A DNA stretch of 64,000 bases, from positions 1 through 64,000 of the forward strand of contig JBDTRG010000160.1 of assembly GCA_039931775.1 (NCBI GenBank). The letters run 5' to 3'. The notes below the pieces were generated by a model that saw only the letters and a list, made by a program, of their open reading frames with translations, had not been told where the DNA came from and did no database searches. The position numbers and the translations under genes are program-made. Origin of the DNA: CAIWHR01 sp039931775. Its GTDB lineage: Bacteria; Pseudomonadota; Gammaproteobacteria; Burkholderiales; Casimicrobiaceae. Positions within the stretch are counted from its first letter, which is position 1. Each line of letters starts with the position of its first letter. This document shows, one piece after another, positions 8,785 through 18,865 of the stretch.

Positions 8785-8901
8785 CGCCCGATTCGTGCAG
8801 TATGATTGCCCACCCGATTGCCACTTACCCGAGGCAACGAGATGCGCGTGCGGTCCATGCAGCGCGGAAGCTCAAACTATTTGTTCGGAACGGAGGAACG
8901 C

Positions 8902-10263
8902 ATGTCTGATCACGATCGAAACGGTAACCCCGAGAACCAACGACGTCGTCTCCTGCAGGCGGGCCTTGGGGCAGCAGCGCTCGGCGCATTCCCGGGCGTG
9001 GCGCAACTCGCCGCACACGCGCAAGGCGCGTTCGACTGGAAGAAATTCAAGGGCGAAAAGATCGAGGTGTTCCTGGTCAAGAGCCCGCGCGGCGATCTCT
9101 TAACCAAGTACCACAAGGAATTCGAGGACATGACGGGAATTACCGTCGGGTCCGAGATGATCCCCGAGCAGCAACAGCGCCAGAAGGCGGTGATCGAATT
9201 CAACTCGGGCAATACGAGCTTCGACGTGATCGCGATCTCGTACCACGTTCAGAAGCGCCTCTTCGGCAAGAACAAATGGATGGAGGACGTTCGTCCGCTG
9301 CTTGCCGACAAGTCGCTGACCGACCCCAACCTCGATTTCGCGGACTTCTCGAAGGGCGGCATGGCCTGGGCGACGCAGGCGGATGGCCGCGTCGACAGCC
9401 TGCCGTTCAACATCGATCCGTGGGTCATCTACTACAACAAGGAACTCTTCGACGCCAAGAACCTCGCTTATCCGAAAAACTTTTCGGAACTCGTCGACGC
9501 CGCGGCAAAGCTCAACGATCCGGCGAAGGGTATTTCCGGGTTCGTCGCACGCGGCCTCAAGAACGCAAATGTTCCCGTGTGGTCGAGCTTCCTGCTCGGC
9601 TACGGCGGCACGTTTGTCGACGCAAGCGGCAAACTGACCACGGACAATGCCGCGGCGATCGATGCCGCGAAGATGTACCAGACGCTGCTGGCGAAGTACG
9701 GTCCGCAGGGCGTCGCGGGCTTCAACTGGAACGAGTCGCAGAGCCTTTTCCTGCAGGGCAAAGCGGCGATGTGGCTCGACGGCATCGGCTTCGCCCAGCC
9801 GCTCGAGGACCCGACGAAGTCGCGCATCGTCGGCAAGGTCGGCTATGGCGTTATGCCGCCCGGGCCGAAAGCACAGGTCTCCGCCATGTTCGGCGACGGC
9901 GAGGGCATCTCGTCGTTTTCGAAGAAGAAGGGACCGTCGTGGTTGTACCTGCAATGGGCGTCGAACAAGGCCAACCAGTTCCGGATGCTTCAGTCGGCCG
10001 CGGGGGCGCCGGTGCGTACGTCCGCTTACATCGCTGCGCAGACTTCTCCCGACATCAAGGCCCCGAAGCAGTGGATCGAATGCATGCTGAAGTCGACCAG
10101 CATTGCGCAGCCGGGGCTGCCGATCATCGGTCCGGTGACCGAATTCCGCGACATCTTCGGCATCGCGCTCACCAACATGATCAACGGCGCGGACCCGGCC
10201 GCGGAGCTGAAGAAAGCGACGGCCGAGTTCCAGCCGATCCTCGACAAGAGCGAAAAGGCCTAA
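8902..10263 (+). CDS. Sugar ABC transporter substrate-binding protein (family 1)
   Basis: A 453-residue periplasmic binding protein of the MalE/UgpB class. The N-terminus has a Tat-like signal, RRRLLQAGLGAAALGAFPG, ending near AAHAQGA. The mature part has the family pattern: DVIAISYHVQ, DSLPFNIDPWVIYYNKELFD, KAAMWLDGIG and EGISSFSKKKGPSWLYLQW. ATG at 8902 is preceded by GGAGG at 8892-8896, which decides it over an in-frame start at 8806. It heads an operon with two permeases, a FucU mutarotase and a PfkB kinase. The cargo is likely a mono- or oligosaccharide; which one cannot be read from the sequence. Confidence 0.9.
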   Translation: MSDHDRNGNPENQRRRLLQAGLGAAALGAFPGVAQLAAHAQGAFDWKKFKGEKIEVFLVKSPRGDLLTKYHKEFEDMTGITVGSEMIPEQQQRQKAVIEFNSGNTSFDVIAISYHVQKRLFGKNKWMEDVRPLLADKSLTDPNLDFADFSKGGMAWATQADGRVDSLPFNIDPWVIYYNKELFDAKNLAYPKNFSELVDAAAKLNDPAKGISGFVARGLKNANVPVWSSFLLGYGGTFVDASGKLTTDNAAAIDAAKMYQTLLAKYGPQGVAGFNWNESQSLFLQGKAAMWLDGIGFAQPLEDPTKSRIVGKVGYGVMPPGPKAQVSAMFGDGEGISSFSKKKGPSWLYLQWASNKANQFRMLQSAAGAPVRTSAYIAAQTSPDIKAPKQWIECMLKSTSIAQPGLPIIGPVTEFRDIFGIALTNMINGADPAAELKKATAEFQPILDKSEKA

Positions 10264-10344
10264 TTCGCACCGAACGCCCCGCGAAGGCCGGCCCGCTTCA
10301 CGACGGGCAGAACTTGGCGGGTCGCGTGCCATCGACCGACCGCG

Positions 10345-11250
10345 ATGTCCACGATCGTGATCCCGCCCGTGCGACGCGCGCGCTTTCTCGAGCGCCGGCG
10401 CCGCACCTATTACCTTTTCATCGTCCCTGCGCTGGTGGTCGTCGGCGCGGTGATCATCTTCCCGTGGATGTTCACGCTGTGGATGAGCGCGTTCGACTGG
10501 ACCATCGGCTCAGCCGCGCACTACGTCGGTTTCGGCAATTACCAGAAGCTTGCCACCAACCAGCGGTTCATCGAATCGATCCTGCACACGTTCTACTTCA
10601 CGGCGCTCGCCGTCGCCGCCCCCCTCCTTCTCGGCACGGCGGCCGCGATGATCTTCCACCGCGAGTTTCCGTTCCGCGGCCTGCTGCGCGGCGTTTTCAT
10701 CATGCCGATGATGGCAACCCCCGTTGCCGTCGCGCTGGTATGGACGATGATGTTCCATCCGCAGCAGGGTGTGCTGAACTACCTGCTGTCGCTGATCGGA
10801 CTTCCGCCGTCGCTGTGGGTGTACTCGCCGGCGCTCGTGATCCCGAGCCTCGTGATGGTCGAAGTGTGGCACTGGACGCCGCTCGTGATGCTGATCGTCC
10901 TGGGCGGCCTCGCCTCGCTGCCGACCGAGCCGTACGAATCCGCGCGGCTCGACGGCGCCTCGGAATGGCAGCTTTTTCGCCATATCACGCTGCCGCTGGT
11001 GGCACCGTTCATCGTCGTCGCCGCCGTCATCCGAACCATCGATGCGCTGAAGACCTTCGACACCATCTACGTGATCACCGGCGGCGGGCCGGGAACGGCC
11101 TCCGAGACGATCAACCTCTACCTCTACCTGCAGGCGTTCGCGTTCTACAACATCGGCACCGCGTCTGCGGTCGTCGTCGTTTTCTTCACGATCGTGCTCG
11201 CGCTGGCGCTCCTGCTGCTGCACGTGCGCGAGAAGACGAAATGGACGTGA
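10345..11250 (+). CDS. Sugar ABC transporter permease, MalF/UgpA type
   Basis: A 301-residue inner-membrane permease with about six membrane segments: a first helix near residues 25-50 (YYLFIVPALVVVGAVIIFPW), then a pair near 90-130. The EAA loop that contacts the ATPase is visible as EPYESARLDGASEWQLFRHITLP. This is the MalF-like partner of the next gene, which it overlaps by 10 bp. The binding protein ends 81 bp upstream. No ATP-binding subunit is encoded in the cluster, so a shared MsmK/UgpC-type ATPase from elsewhere would be needed. Confidence 0.9.
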   Translation: MSTIVIPPVRRARFLERRRRTYYLFIVPALVVVGAVIIFPWMFTLWMSAFDWTIGSAAHYVGFGNYQKLATNQRFIESILHTFYFTALAVAAPLLLGTAAAMIFHREFPFRGLLRGVFIMPMMATPVAVALVWTMMFHPQQGVLNYLLSLIGLPPSLWVYSPALVIPSLVMVEVWHWTPLVMLIVLGGLASLPTEPYESARLDGASEWQLFRHITLPLVAPFIVVAAVIRTIDALKTFDTIYVITGGGPGTASETINLYLYLQAFAFYNIGTASAVVVVFFTIVLALALLLLHVREKTKWT

Positions 11251-12116
11251 CCGTCGCGGTGGCACCAAGGGCGCCGGGCGGCCGTCCTCAGCCGCGTTCG
11301 AGGCGCTGGCTGCGCAGGATCGGATTCTGGCTGTCCGTCCTTGTCATCGTATCTCCGGCCGTTCTGGTCTTCCTGTGGATGCTGTCGCTGTCGCTCAAGT
11401 CCGAGATCGACAACATCACCTATCCGCCGATCTTCATTCCGAATCCGCCGACGCTCGCCAATTTCGTCTCGGTCTTCGAGCAGAATTCGATCGGCCGCTA
11501 CTTTGTGAACAGCATCATCGTTTCCGGCGGAGCCACGCTGGTCGCGCTGCTGATAGGCGTACCGGCCGGGTTCGGCATCGCGCGGGTCGGCGCACAGCGC
11601 CTCGTCGTTCTGATTCTGCTCGCCCGGATGACGCCCGCGCTTTCCTACCTGATCCCGCTCTTCGCGGTCTTCCAGTTCCTGCGCCTCAACAACACGCTGA
11701 CCGCACTCGTCATCACCCATCTCGTCATCACCGTGCCGATCATCGTCTACATCATGGCCGGGTATTTCGAGACGCTGCCGAAGGAGCTGGAGGAGGCGGC
11801 GTTGATCGACGGCGGCAGCGTGTGGTCCACGTTCCGCTACGTGGCGTTGCCGCTCGCGCGCCCCGGGATCATCGTCGGTACGATCCTGGCGTTCATCATG
11901 TCGTGGAACAATTTCGTCTTCGGCGCGGTGCTGGCCGGCCGCGAGACCCGCACGTTGCCGGTGGCGGTGTACAACGTGCTCACCTTCGAGCAGCTCGCCT
12001 GGGGCCCGCTCGCCGCGGCCGCGATCATCGTCACGCTGCCCGTGCTGCTGCTGACCATCGTCATCCAGAAGGAAATCGTCGTGGGGCTGACTCACGGCGG
12101 CGTCAAGGGCAGCTGA
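11241..12116 (+). CDS. Sugar ABC transporter permease, MalG/UgpE type
   Basis: A 291-residue permease. The first membrane helix is near residues 28-50 (FWLSVLVIVSPAVLVFLWML), with about five more after it. The EAA loop reads KELEEAALIDGGSVWSTFRYVALP, and the SWNNFVFGAVLAG stretch near the C-terminus is typical of MalG-type subunits. The chosen ATG at 11241 lies inside the end of the MalF-type gene (10-bp overlap), and the N-terminus has the expected length from there. It works with the preceding permease and binding protein. The next gene, the mutarotase, starts 28 bp downstream. Confidence 0.9.
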   Translation: MDVTVAVAPRAPGGRPQPRSRRWLRRIGFWLSVLVIVSPAVLVFLWMLSLSLKSEIDNITYPPIFIPNPPTLANFVSVFEQNSIGRYFVNSIIVSGGATLVALLIGVPAGFGIARVGAQRLVVLILLARMTPALSYLIPLFAVFQFLRLNNTLTALVITHLVITVPIIVYIMAGYFETLPKELEEAALIDGGSVWSTFRYVALPLARPGIIVGTILAFIMSWNNFVFGAVLAGRETRTLPVAVYNVLTFEQLAWGPLAAAAIIVTLPVLLLTIVIQKEIVVGLTHGGVKGS

Positions 12117-12144
12117 CCAGCCCACGCGGAAGGATCCGAAGATC

Positions 12145-12618
12145 GTGCTGAAGGGCATCCACCCCCTCCTCTCGCCCGAGCTGCTTCATGCGATGGCCGC
12201 GATGGGGCACGGCGATGAGATCGCCCTCGTCGACGCCAACTTTCCGGCGGCGAGCCTCGGCCCGCAGGTCATCGAGCTCTCCGGCGCGTCGTCACCCGAT
12301 GCGCTGGACGCCGTTTTGACGCTGTTCCCGCTCGACACTCGGGTCGTGCCGGCCGTGCACACGATGGCGGTCGTCGGCGATCCGGCCGCCGTGCCGGAGC
12401 CGGTGATGGACTTCGCTGCCGTCTTCACGCAGCACCGGCTCGCCGATTGCGAAATCGGCACGCTCGAGCGCCACGCCTTCTACGATCGCGCAAAGCGAGC
12501 GTTCGCGATCGTGCGTACCGGCGAAATGCGGCCCTACGGCAACATCCTGCTCGCCAAGGGCGTGGTCAATCGCTACGAGGGTTACGGCGGGACGTCGGGG
12601 CGACCCGGCCCGGAATGA
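12145..12618 (+). CDS. fucU: L-fucose mutarotase-like protein (RbsD/FucU family)
   Basis: RbsD/FucU proteins convert the anomers of free sugars so that the right one reaches the next enzyme. The 157-residue product starts MLKGIHPLLSPELLHAMAAM, then GHGDEI with the catalytic His22, and DANFPA with Asp30. This is closer to FucU than to RbsD. PYGNILLAKGV near the C-terminus holds the usual tyrosine. The start is GTG at 12145, 28 bp after the permease gene. Its stop overlaps the start of the kinase gene (ATGA). FucU is the main sequence clue that the locus handles L-fucose or a stereochemically similar sugar. Confidence 0.87.
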   Translation: MLKGIHPLLSPELLHAMAAMGHGDEIALVDANFPAASLGPQVIELSGASSPDALDAVLTLFPLDTRVVPAVHTMAVVGDPAAVPEPVMDFAAVFTQHRLADCEIGTLERHAFYDRAKRAFAIVRTGEMRPYGNILLAKGVVNRYEGYGGTSGRPGPE

Positions 12619-13544
12619 TCGTCGTCGTCGGATCGATCAATCTCGACCTCACCGCCGGGGTCGATCGATTCCCGCACCCGGGCGAGACGATTCCCGGAAC
12701 CTCGTTCGCCGCGGTACCCGGCGGAAAAGGAGCCAATCAGGCGTTGGCCGCGCGCCGCGCCGGGGCCAAGGTCGCGATGGCAGGCGCCGTCGGGACCGAC
12801 GGGTTTGCGGAAACAGCCCTTGTCGGACTCGTCGATGCAGGCGTGGATATCGCGTCGGTCGCTCGAATCGACGGTCCGAGCGGCATCGCGATGATCCAAG
12901 TCGATGCATCGGGGCAGAATTGCATCACCGTCATTGCCGGCGCGAACGGCAAGGTGCGCGCCTCGGCGATTCCGGATGCCGCGTTCGGCCCGGGAGTCAC
13001 GCTCCTCATGCAGCTCGAGATTCCGCTCGCGACCGTGCAGGAGCTCGCCATCCGCGCCCGCCGACTCGCCGCGCGCGTCGTGCTGAACGCCGCGCCGGCA
13101 ATCGGCCTTCCGCCTGTGCTTCGCGACGCGCTCGATGTGCTTATCGTCAACGAGCATGAAGCGGCTGCGCTCGCGATGGCCTTCGGCATGCCGGCGTCGC
13201 CCGAAGCGTTCGCCGTCGCAATCCATCGTACCCACCGGTGCGCGACGGTCGTGACGCAGGGTTCGCGCGGTGCCGTCGCCGTCGCCGACGGTAATCTGGT
13301 GAGCGTCGGCGCGCCACAAGTCGAGGTTGTCGACACGACCGGGGCCGGCGATGCGTTCGTCGGGGCGCTGGTGGCCGCGCTCGATCGCGGCACCCCATGG
13401 CCGCGTGCGCTCGCCGAGGGTGTCGCCGCGGGGTCGCTCGCCTGCCAGCGCTCCGGCGCCCAGGCTGCGCTTCCGGACGCGTCCGCGATCGCGGGCCTGG
13501 CAAGCACCGTGGAACCGCGCGTCGCTTGCCGGGCGTTGGACTAG
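12615..13544 (+). CDS. PfkB-family carbohydrate kinase (ribokinase-like)
   Basis: A 309-residue PfkB-family kinase. The first signature, GGKGANQ, is at 36-42. The second, DTTGAGDAF, has the catalytic Asp246. The N-terminal VVGSINLDL and the NEHEAAAL stretch are typical of ribokinases. Start ATG overlaps the fucU stop by 4 bp, so the two are translationally coupled. The substrate could be ribose or another furanose, or a 2-keto-3-deoxy acid; ribokinase resemblance is strongest. Its place in an otherwise oxidative sugar locus is unexpected: either the transporter imports a ribose-like sugar, or the kinase acts on a pathway intermediate or a side product. Confidence 0.85.
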   Translation: MIVVVGSINLDLTAGVDRFPHPGETIPGTSFAAVPGGKGANQALAARRAGAKVAMAGAVGTDGFAETALVGLVDAGVDIASVARIDGPSGIAMIQVDASGQNCITVIAGANGKVRASAIPDAAFGPGVTLLMQLEIPLATVQELAIRARRLAARVVLNAAPAIGLPPVLRDALDVLIVNEHEAAALAMAFGMPASPEAFAVAIHRTHRCATVVTQGSRGAVAVADGNLVSVGAPQVEVVDTTGAGDAFVGALVAALDRGTPWPRALAEGVAAGSLACQRSGAQAALPDASAIAGLASTVEPRVACRALD

Positions 13545-13558
13545 CAGGTCCTAGCGGC

Positions 13559-14362
13559 TCAGGTGCGCCTTGCGCCGTCGCACCGTTCCCGCTGTCGGAC
13601 GCACTCGAACAGGACCACGGCCGCGGCCGCCGCAGCGTTCAATGACTCGACTTCTCCGCGCATCGGGATCGACACCCGAATCGTCGCCAGCGCGAGCAGC
13701 GACGGCGAAACCCCGGCGCCCTCGTTTCCGATGCACAGTGCGATCGGTGCGTCCAGTGGCGTCGCATACAGGTCGATGCCGCCCGTTGCCACCGTCGCGA
13801 CCACGTTGCCACCCGCCTGCCGATACGCCATCGCCCATTCGGGGAGTTCGACGTCCTCGTGTATGTCGACGCAGAAGTGGGCACCCTGCCCTGCGCGAAG
13901 TACCTTGGGGGACCACGCGAACGCGCAGCGTTTCGACATCAGGACGCGTTCGACGCCGGCGGCGGCCGCCGAACGCAGCATCGAACCGACGTTGCCCGGG
14001 TCCTGGACGTCGTCCAGCAACAGGCAGAAACCGGTCGGCGCCGGCACACCCGCGACCGGTGGCGCGACAACCGCCATGACACCGACGCCCGCGGGCAGCG
14101 TTGCCAGCTCGCCGAGGAGGGCCGCGGGAACGATCATCGTTCGGTCCGACAGCCGCTCGGCCAGCGAGCGCACCGCCGGCCGCGTTAGCGCTTCTTCGCT
14201 GACAATCAGCGTATCCGGAGCACCGTAACGGGCCGCGAAGACGTCGACGACGTGCTCACCTTCAAGCACGCATCGGCCCGCCTTGCGCCGATCGCGCGAC
14301 GAAGCGACGAGCCTTGCCGCTTCCTTCAGCCTCGGATTGTTGCGCGAAGTGATCCGTTGCAC
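13559..14362 (-). CDS. TrmH/SpoU-family RNA 2'-O-methyltransferase
   Basis: A 267-residue SPOUT methyltransferase. The three knot motifs are present: LLLDDVQDPGNVGSMLRSA, CIGNEGAGVS, and SIPMRGEVESLNAAAAAAV. The N-terminal ITSRNNPRLKEAARL is the substrate-binding domain seen in the TsnR/RlmB-like branch. It transfers a methyl group from SAM to a ribose 2'-OH, probably in rRNA or tRNA; the exact site is unknown. It is distinct from the RlmB homologue at 62.2-63.0 kb. Start is GTG at 14362. It ends 14 bp from the end of the kinase gene on the other strand, and lies downstream of ftsB on the same strand. Confidence 0.88.
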   Translation of the reverse strand: MQRITSRNNPRLKEAARLVASSRDRRKAGRCVLEGEHVVDVFAARYGAPDTLIVSEEALTRPAVRSLAERLSDRTMIVPAALLGELATLPAGVGVMAVVAPPVAGVPAPTGFCLLLDDVQDPGNVGSMLRSAAAAGVERVLMSKRCAFAWSPKVLRAGQGAHFCVDIHEDVELPEWAMAYRQAGGNVVATVATGGIDLYATPLDAPIALCIGNEGAGVSPSLLALATIRVSIPMRGEVESLNAAAAAAVVLFECVRQRERCDGARRT

Positions 14363-14423
14363 GGTGCGCTGCGCAGGCCGGGATTGCTTTTGACGGTCGC
14401 GGTCGGCCCGCGGACCCTCGAGG

Positions 14424-14795
14424 TCAGCGCTTGTCGCCCGACGGGGCCGCCGGCCGGATCGGCATGCTAGTCGGCGCAGCCGGCGTTGGCGCCGCGGGCG
14501 GCGGTGCGTCGACGCGCTGCGGCGACGGCTGTTGGAGCTGGAAGAAGACTTCGTCCTGCTTCACCATGCCGAGCTCCGAACGGGCGCGCTCCTCGATCGC
14601 TTCGAACCCACTCTTCAAGTCGCGGACATCGGCGTCGAGCGCGTCGTTGCGGGCCTTGAGCTTCGCGTTGCCGTCCTGCCGGGCGACGAGCCGGCGATCG
14701 AGCTCGCGCACCTGCAGCCAGCCCCCCTTGCCGAGCCACATCGGATACTGCAGGGCGGCGATCAGCGCGACGAACGCGAGGGCGAGCCAGCGCAA
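14424..14795 (-). CDS. ftsB: Cell division protein FtsB
   Basis: FtsB is a small bitopic membrane protein of the FtsQLB complex, which links early and late division proteins and activates septal peptidoglycan synthesis. The 123-residue product has a membrane helix at about 3-20 (WLALAFVALIAALQYPMWLG), the characteristic GKGGW just after it, and a coiled coil at about 28-70. The Pro/Ala-rich tail from 95 on is longer than in E. coli FtsB (103 aa). It starts at TTG 14795, six bases after the eno stop, with no obvious ribosome-binding site, so translation is probably coupled to eno. The eno-ftsB order is conserved in many proteobacteria. Confidence 0.9.
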   Translation of the reverse strand: MRWLALAFVALIAALQYPMWLGKGGWLQVRELDRRLVARQDGNAKLKARNDALDADVRDLKSGFEAIEERARSELGMVKQDEVFFQLQQPSPQRVDAPPPAAPTPAAPTSMPIRPAAPSGDKR

Positions 14796-14801
14796 GTGGG
14801 G

Positions 14802-16085
14802 CTATTTCAGCTGGAAGAAGGCGTCGCGGCCGGGATAGCTGGCGGCTTCACCGAGATCCTCCTCGATGCGCAGCAGCTGGTTGTATTTCGCGATCCGGTC
14901 CGAGCGTGACAATGAGCCCGTCTTGATCTGCCCGGCATTGGTGGCGACCGCGATGTCGGCGATCATGCTGTCCTCGGTCTCGCCCGAGCGATGGGAGATG
15001 ACCGCCGTATAGCCGGCCCGGTTCGCCATCGTGACCGCCGCGAATGTTTCCGACAGCGTGCCGATCTGGTTGATCTTGATCAGGATCGAGTTTGCGACGC
15101 CCTTCGCGATCCCCTGCTTCAGGATCTTCGTGTTGGTGACGAACACGTCGTCGCCGACGAGCTGCACCTTCTTGCCGAGACGATCGGTGAGGAGCTTCCA
15201 GCCCTCCCAATCGTGCTCGGACATGCCGTCCTCGATGCTGATGATCGGGTACTTGTCGCACCAGGTCGCGAGCGTGTCGACCATCTGCGAACGCGTCAGC
15301 TTGATGCCTTCGGACGAGAGGTTGTATACGCCGTCCACGTAATACTCGCTGGCCGCGCAGTCCAGCGCCAGCGCAATGTCGGTGCCGGCGACGTAGCCCG
15401 CCTTGTCGATCGCCTCCATCAGGAGCTCGAGCGCCGATTCGTTGCTCGGAAGGTTCGGCGCAAAGCCGCCCTCGTCGCCGACGGTCGTCGGCATTCCGCG
15501 CGCGTCGATGATCTTTTTCAGCGTGTGGAACACCTCGACACCGTAGCGCAGCGCCTCGCGGAACGACGGCGCGCCGAGCGGCACCAGCATGAACTCCTGC
15601 AGATCGACCTTGTTGTTCGCGTGCGCGCCGCCGTTGATCACGTTCATCAACGGCACGGGCAGCTGCATCTGTCCCGCCCCGCCGAGATAGCGATAGAGCG
15701 GCAGAGACGATTCGTCCGCGGCCGCCTTCGCCACCGCGCAGGAAACCGCGAGCATCGCGTTGGCGCCGAGCCGCGACTTGTTCTCGGTACCGTCGAGCTC
15801 GATCATCGTCTTGTCGATGAACGCCTGTTCGCTGGCGTCGAGGCCCAGGATCGCCTCGCAGATCTCGGTGTTGACGTTGTCGACCGCGCGCAGCACGCCC
15901 TTGCCGAAATAACGCGCCTCGTCACCGTCGCGCAGTTCGATCGCCTCCTTCGAGCCGGTCGACGCGCCCGACGGAACAGCGGCGCGCCCGGAAACACCGG
16001 ACTCGAGCACCACATCGGCCTCGATGGTGGGATTGCCGCGGGAATCGAGAATTTCGCGGGCGATGACATCGACGATGGCGCTCAT
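14802..16085 (-). CDS. eno: Enolase
   Basis: Enolase converts 2-phosphoglycerate to phosphoenolpyruvate in glycolysis and gluconeogenesis. The 427-residue product has the normal length. Visible are the N-terminal AREILDSRGNPTIEADV, the GGAHANN loop, VGDEGGFAPN, the metal ligand region SIEDGMSEHDW, VGDDVFVTN and SHRSGETEDS. ATG at 16085 is preceded by GAGGAAG; the frame is open upstream but non-conserved. It follows kdsA by 28 bp and precedes ftsB by 6 bp. Confidence 0.98.
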   Translation of the reverse strand: MSAIVDVIAREILDSRGNPTIEADVVLESGVSGRAAVPSGASTGSKEAIELRDGDEARYFGKGVLRAVDNVNTEICEAILGLDASEQAFIDKTMIELDGTENKSRLGANAMLAVSCAVAKAAADESSLPLYRYLGGAGQMQLPVPLMNVINGGAHANNKVDLQEFMLVPLGAPSFREALRYGVEVFHTLKKIIDARGMPTTVGDEGGFAPNLPSNESALELLMEAIDKAGYVAGTDIALALDCAASEYYVDGVYNLSSEGIKLTRSQMVDTLATWCDKYPIISIEDGMSEHDWEGWKLLTDRLGKKVQLVGDDVFVTNTKILKQGIAKGVANSILIKINQIGTLSETFAAVTMANRAGYTAVISHRSGETEDSMIADIAVATNAGQIKTGSLSRSDRIAKYNQLLRIEEDLGEAASYPGRDAFFQLK

Positions 16086-16113
16086 GATTTCTTCCTCAAC
16101 CTGTCTGTCGTTT

Positions 16114-17022
16114 TTATCGGGTGGTCGCCGGATCGGTCGCCAACTTCCCAAGGCGCGATTGGCGTGGCGCCGGTTGTCGCGATGCGACCATCCTGTCTTC
16201 CGGAAATCCGGAGCGCTTCACCGTCGCGTCGAGCTCCATCAGCGTCTCCAGCAGCTCGCGCATCAGGTCGAGCGGCCATGCGTTCGGGCCGTCGGAAAGG
16301 GCCTTTTCGGGCTCCGGGTGCGTTTCCATGAATACGCCGGCGACGCCTCCCGCCACGGCCGCGCGCGCGAGCACGGGAACGAACTCGCGCTGGCCGCCGC
16401 TGCAAGTACCCTGCCCGCCGGGAAGCTGCACCGAATGCGTCGCGTCGAATACGACCGGGCAGCCGGTCTCGCGCATGATCGCGACGCTGCGCATGTCGGA
16501 CACGAGGTTGTTGTACCCGAACGAGACGCCGCGCTCGCAGACCATGATGTTGTCGGCTCCGCTTGCGGCTTTTGCCTTGGCGACGACCTGTTTCATGTCG
16601 CCGGGGGCAAGAAACTGCCCCTTTTTGATGTTGACCGGCTTGCCCGCGCGGGCGACCGCGCGAATGAAGTCCGTCTGCCGGCAAAGGAACGCGGGCGTCT
16701 GCAACACGTCGACGACCGACGCGACTTCCGCTACGTCCGCCTCGGCGTGCACGTCGGTCAGAACAGGGACGCCGATCTGGCGCTTCACCTCGGCGAGAAT
16801 GCGCAGCCCCTCGTCCCTTCCCGGACCGCGGAACGACGCGCCGGAACTGCGGTTTGCCTTGTCGTACGACGACTTGAAGATGAACGGCATGCGAAGGCTC
16901 GCGCAGATGTCCCGCAGCGCTCCGGCGACGTCGATCTGCAGTTGCTCCGATTCGACGACGCAGGGTCCGGCAATGAGGAACAACGGCCGGTCGAGCCCGA
17001 CGTCGAAATTGCAGAGCTTCAT
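16114..17022 (-). CDS. kdsA: 3-deoxy-D-manno-octulosonate 8-phosphate synthase (metal-dependent type)
   Basis: KdsA condenses PEP with arabinose 5-phosphate to give KDO 8-phosphate for lipopolysaccharide. The 302-residue product starts MKLCNFDVGLDRPLFLIAGPC. The Cys21 of AGPC marks the metal-dependent class; the E. coli enzyme has Asn there. Other active-site parts are FKSSYDKANRSS, VLQTPAFLCRQTD, KKGQFLAP, FDATHSVQ and METHPEP. The C-terminus runs about 20 residues past the usual end with a basic tail. The start ATG at 17022 follows the pyrG stop by 11 bp. Together with pyrG and eno it forms the widely conserved pyrG-kdsA-eno cluster. Confidence 0.96.
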   Translation of the reverse strand: MKLCNFDVGLDRPLFLIAGPCVVESEQLQIDVAGALRDICASLRMPFIFKSSYDKANRSSGASFRGPGRDEGLRILAEVKRQIGVPVLTDVHAEADVAEVASVVDVLQTPAFLCRQTDFIRAVARAGKPVNIKKGQFLAPGDMKQVVAKAKAASGADNIMVCERGVSFGYNNLVSDMRSVAIMRETGCPVVFDATHSVQLPGGQGTCSGGQREFVPVLARAAVAGGVAGVFMETHPEPEKALSDGPNAWPLDLMRELLETLMELDATVKRSGFPEDRMVASRQPAPRQSRLGKLATDPATTR

Positions 17023-17033
17023 CTGAGCACAGA

Positions 17034-18719
<1,686 letters not shown>

Positions 18720-18865
18720 GTGCGACAAGTCCCGGAAATCCGCATTCTACAGGACGCGTCCCCGGCAAACAACGAGAAATCGTGCTCGGTCGGGTGTGCA
18801 TGCCCATGCGCCGGAACCGCACAGGCCCCGGTCAGCGACCGCGGTACCCGGCAGTGCCCCGGTGG

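Noticed and set aside
9276..11240. Upstream extension of the MalG-type permease frame (about 655 codons)
   Set aside because: This part overlaps the binding-protein and MalF genes in another frame and has no permease features; the real start is the ATG at 11241.
13545..13558. Short CTAG-spaced repeat between the kinase and SpoU genes
   Set aside because: Too short and in a 14-bp gap; no terminator shape.
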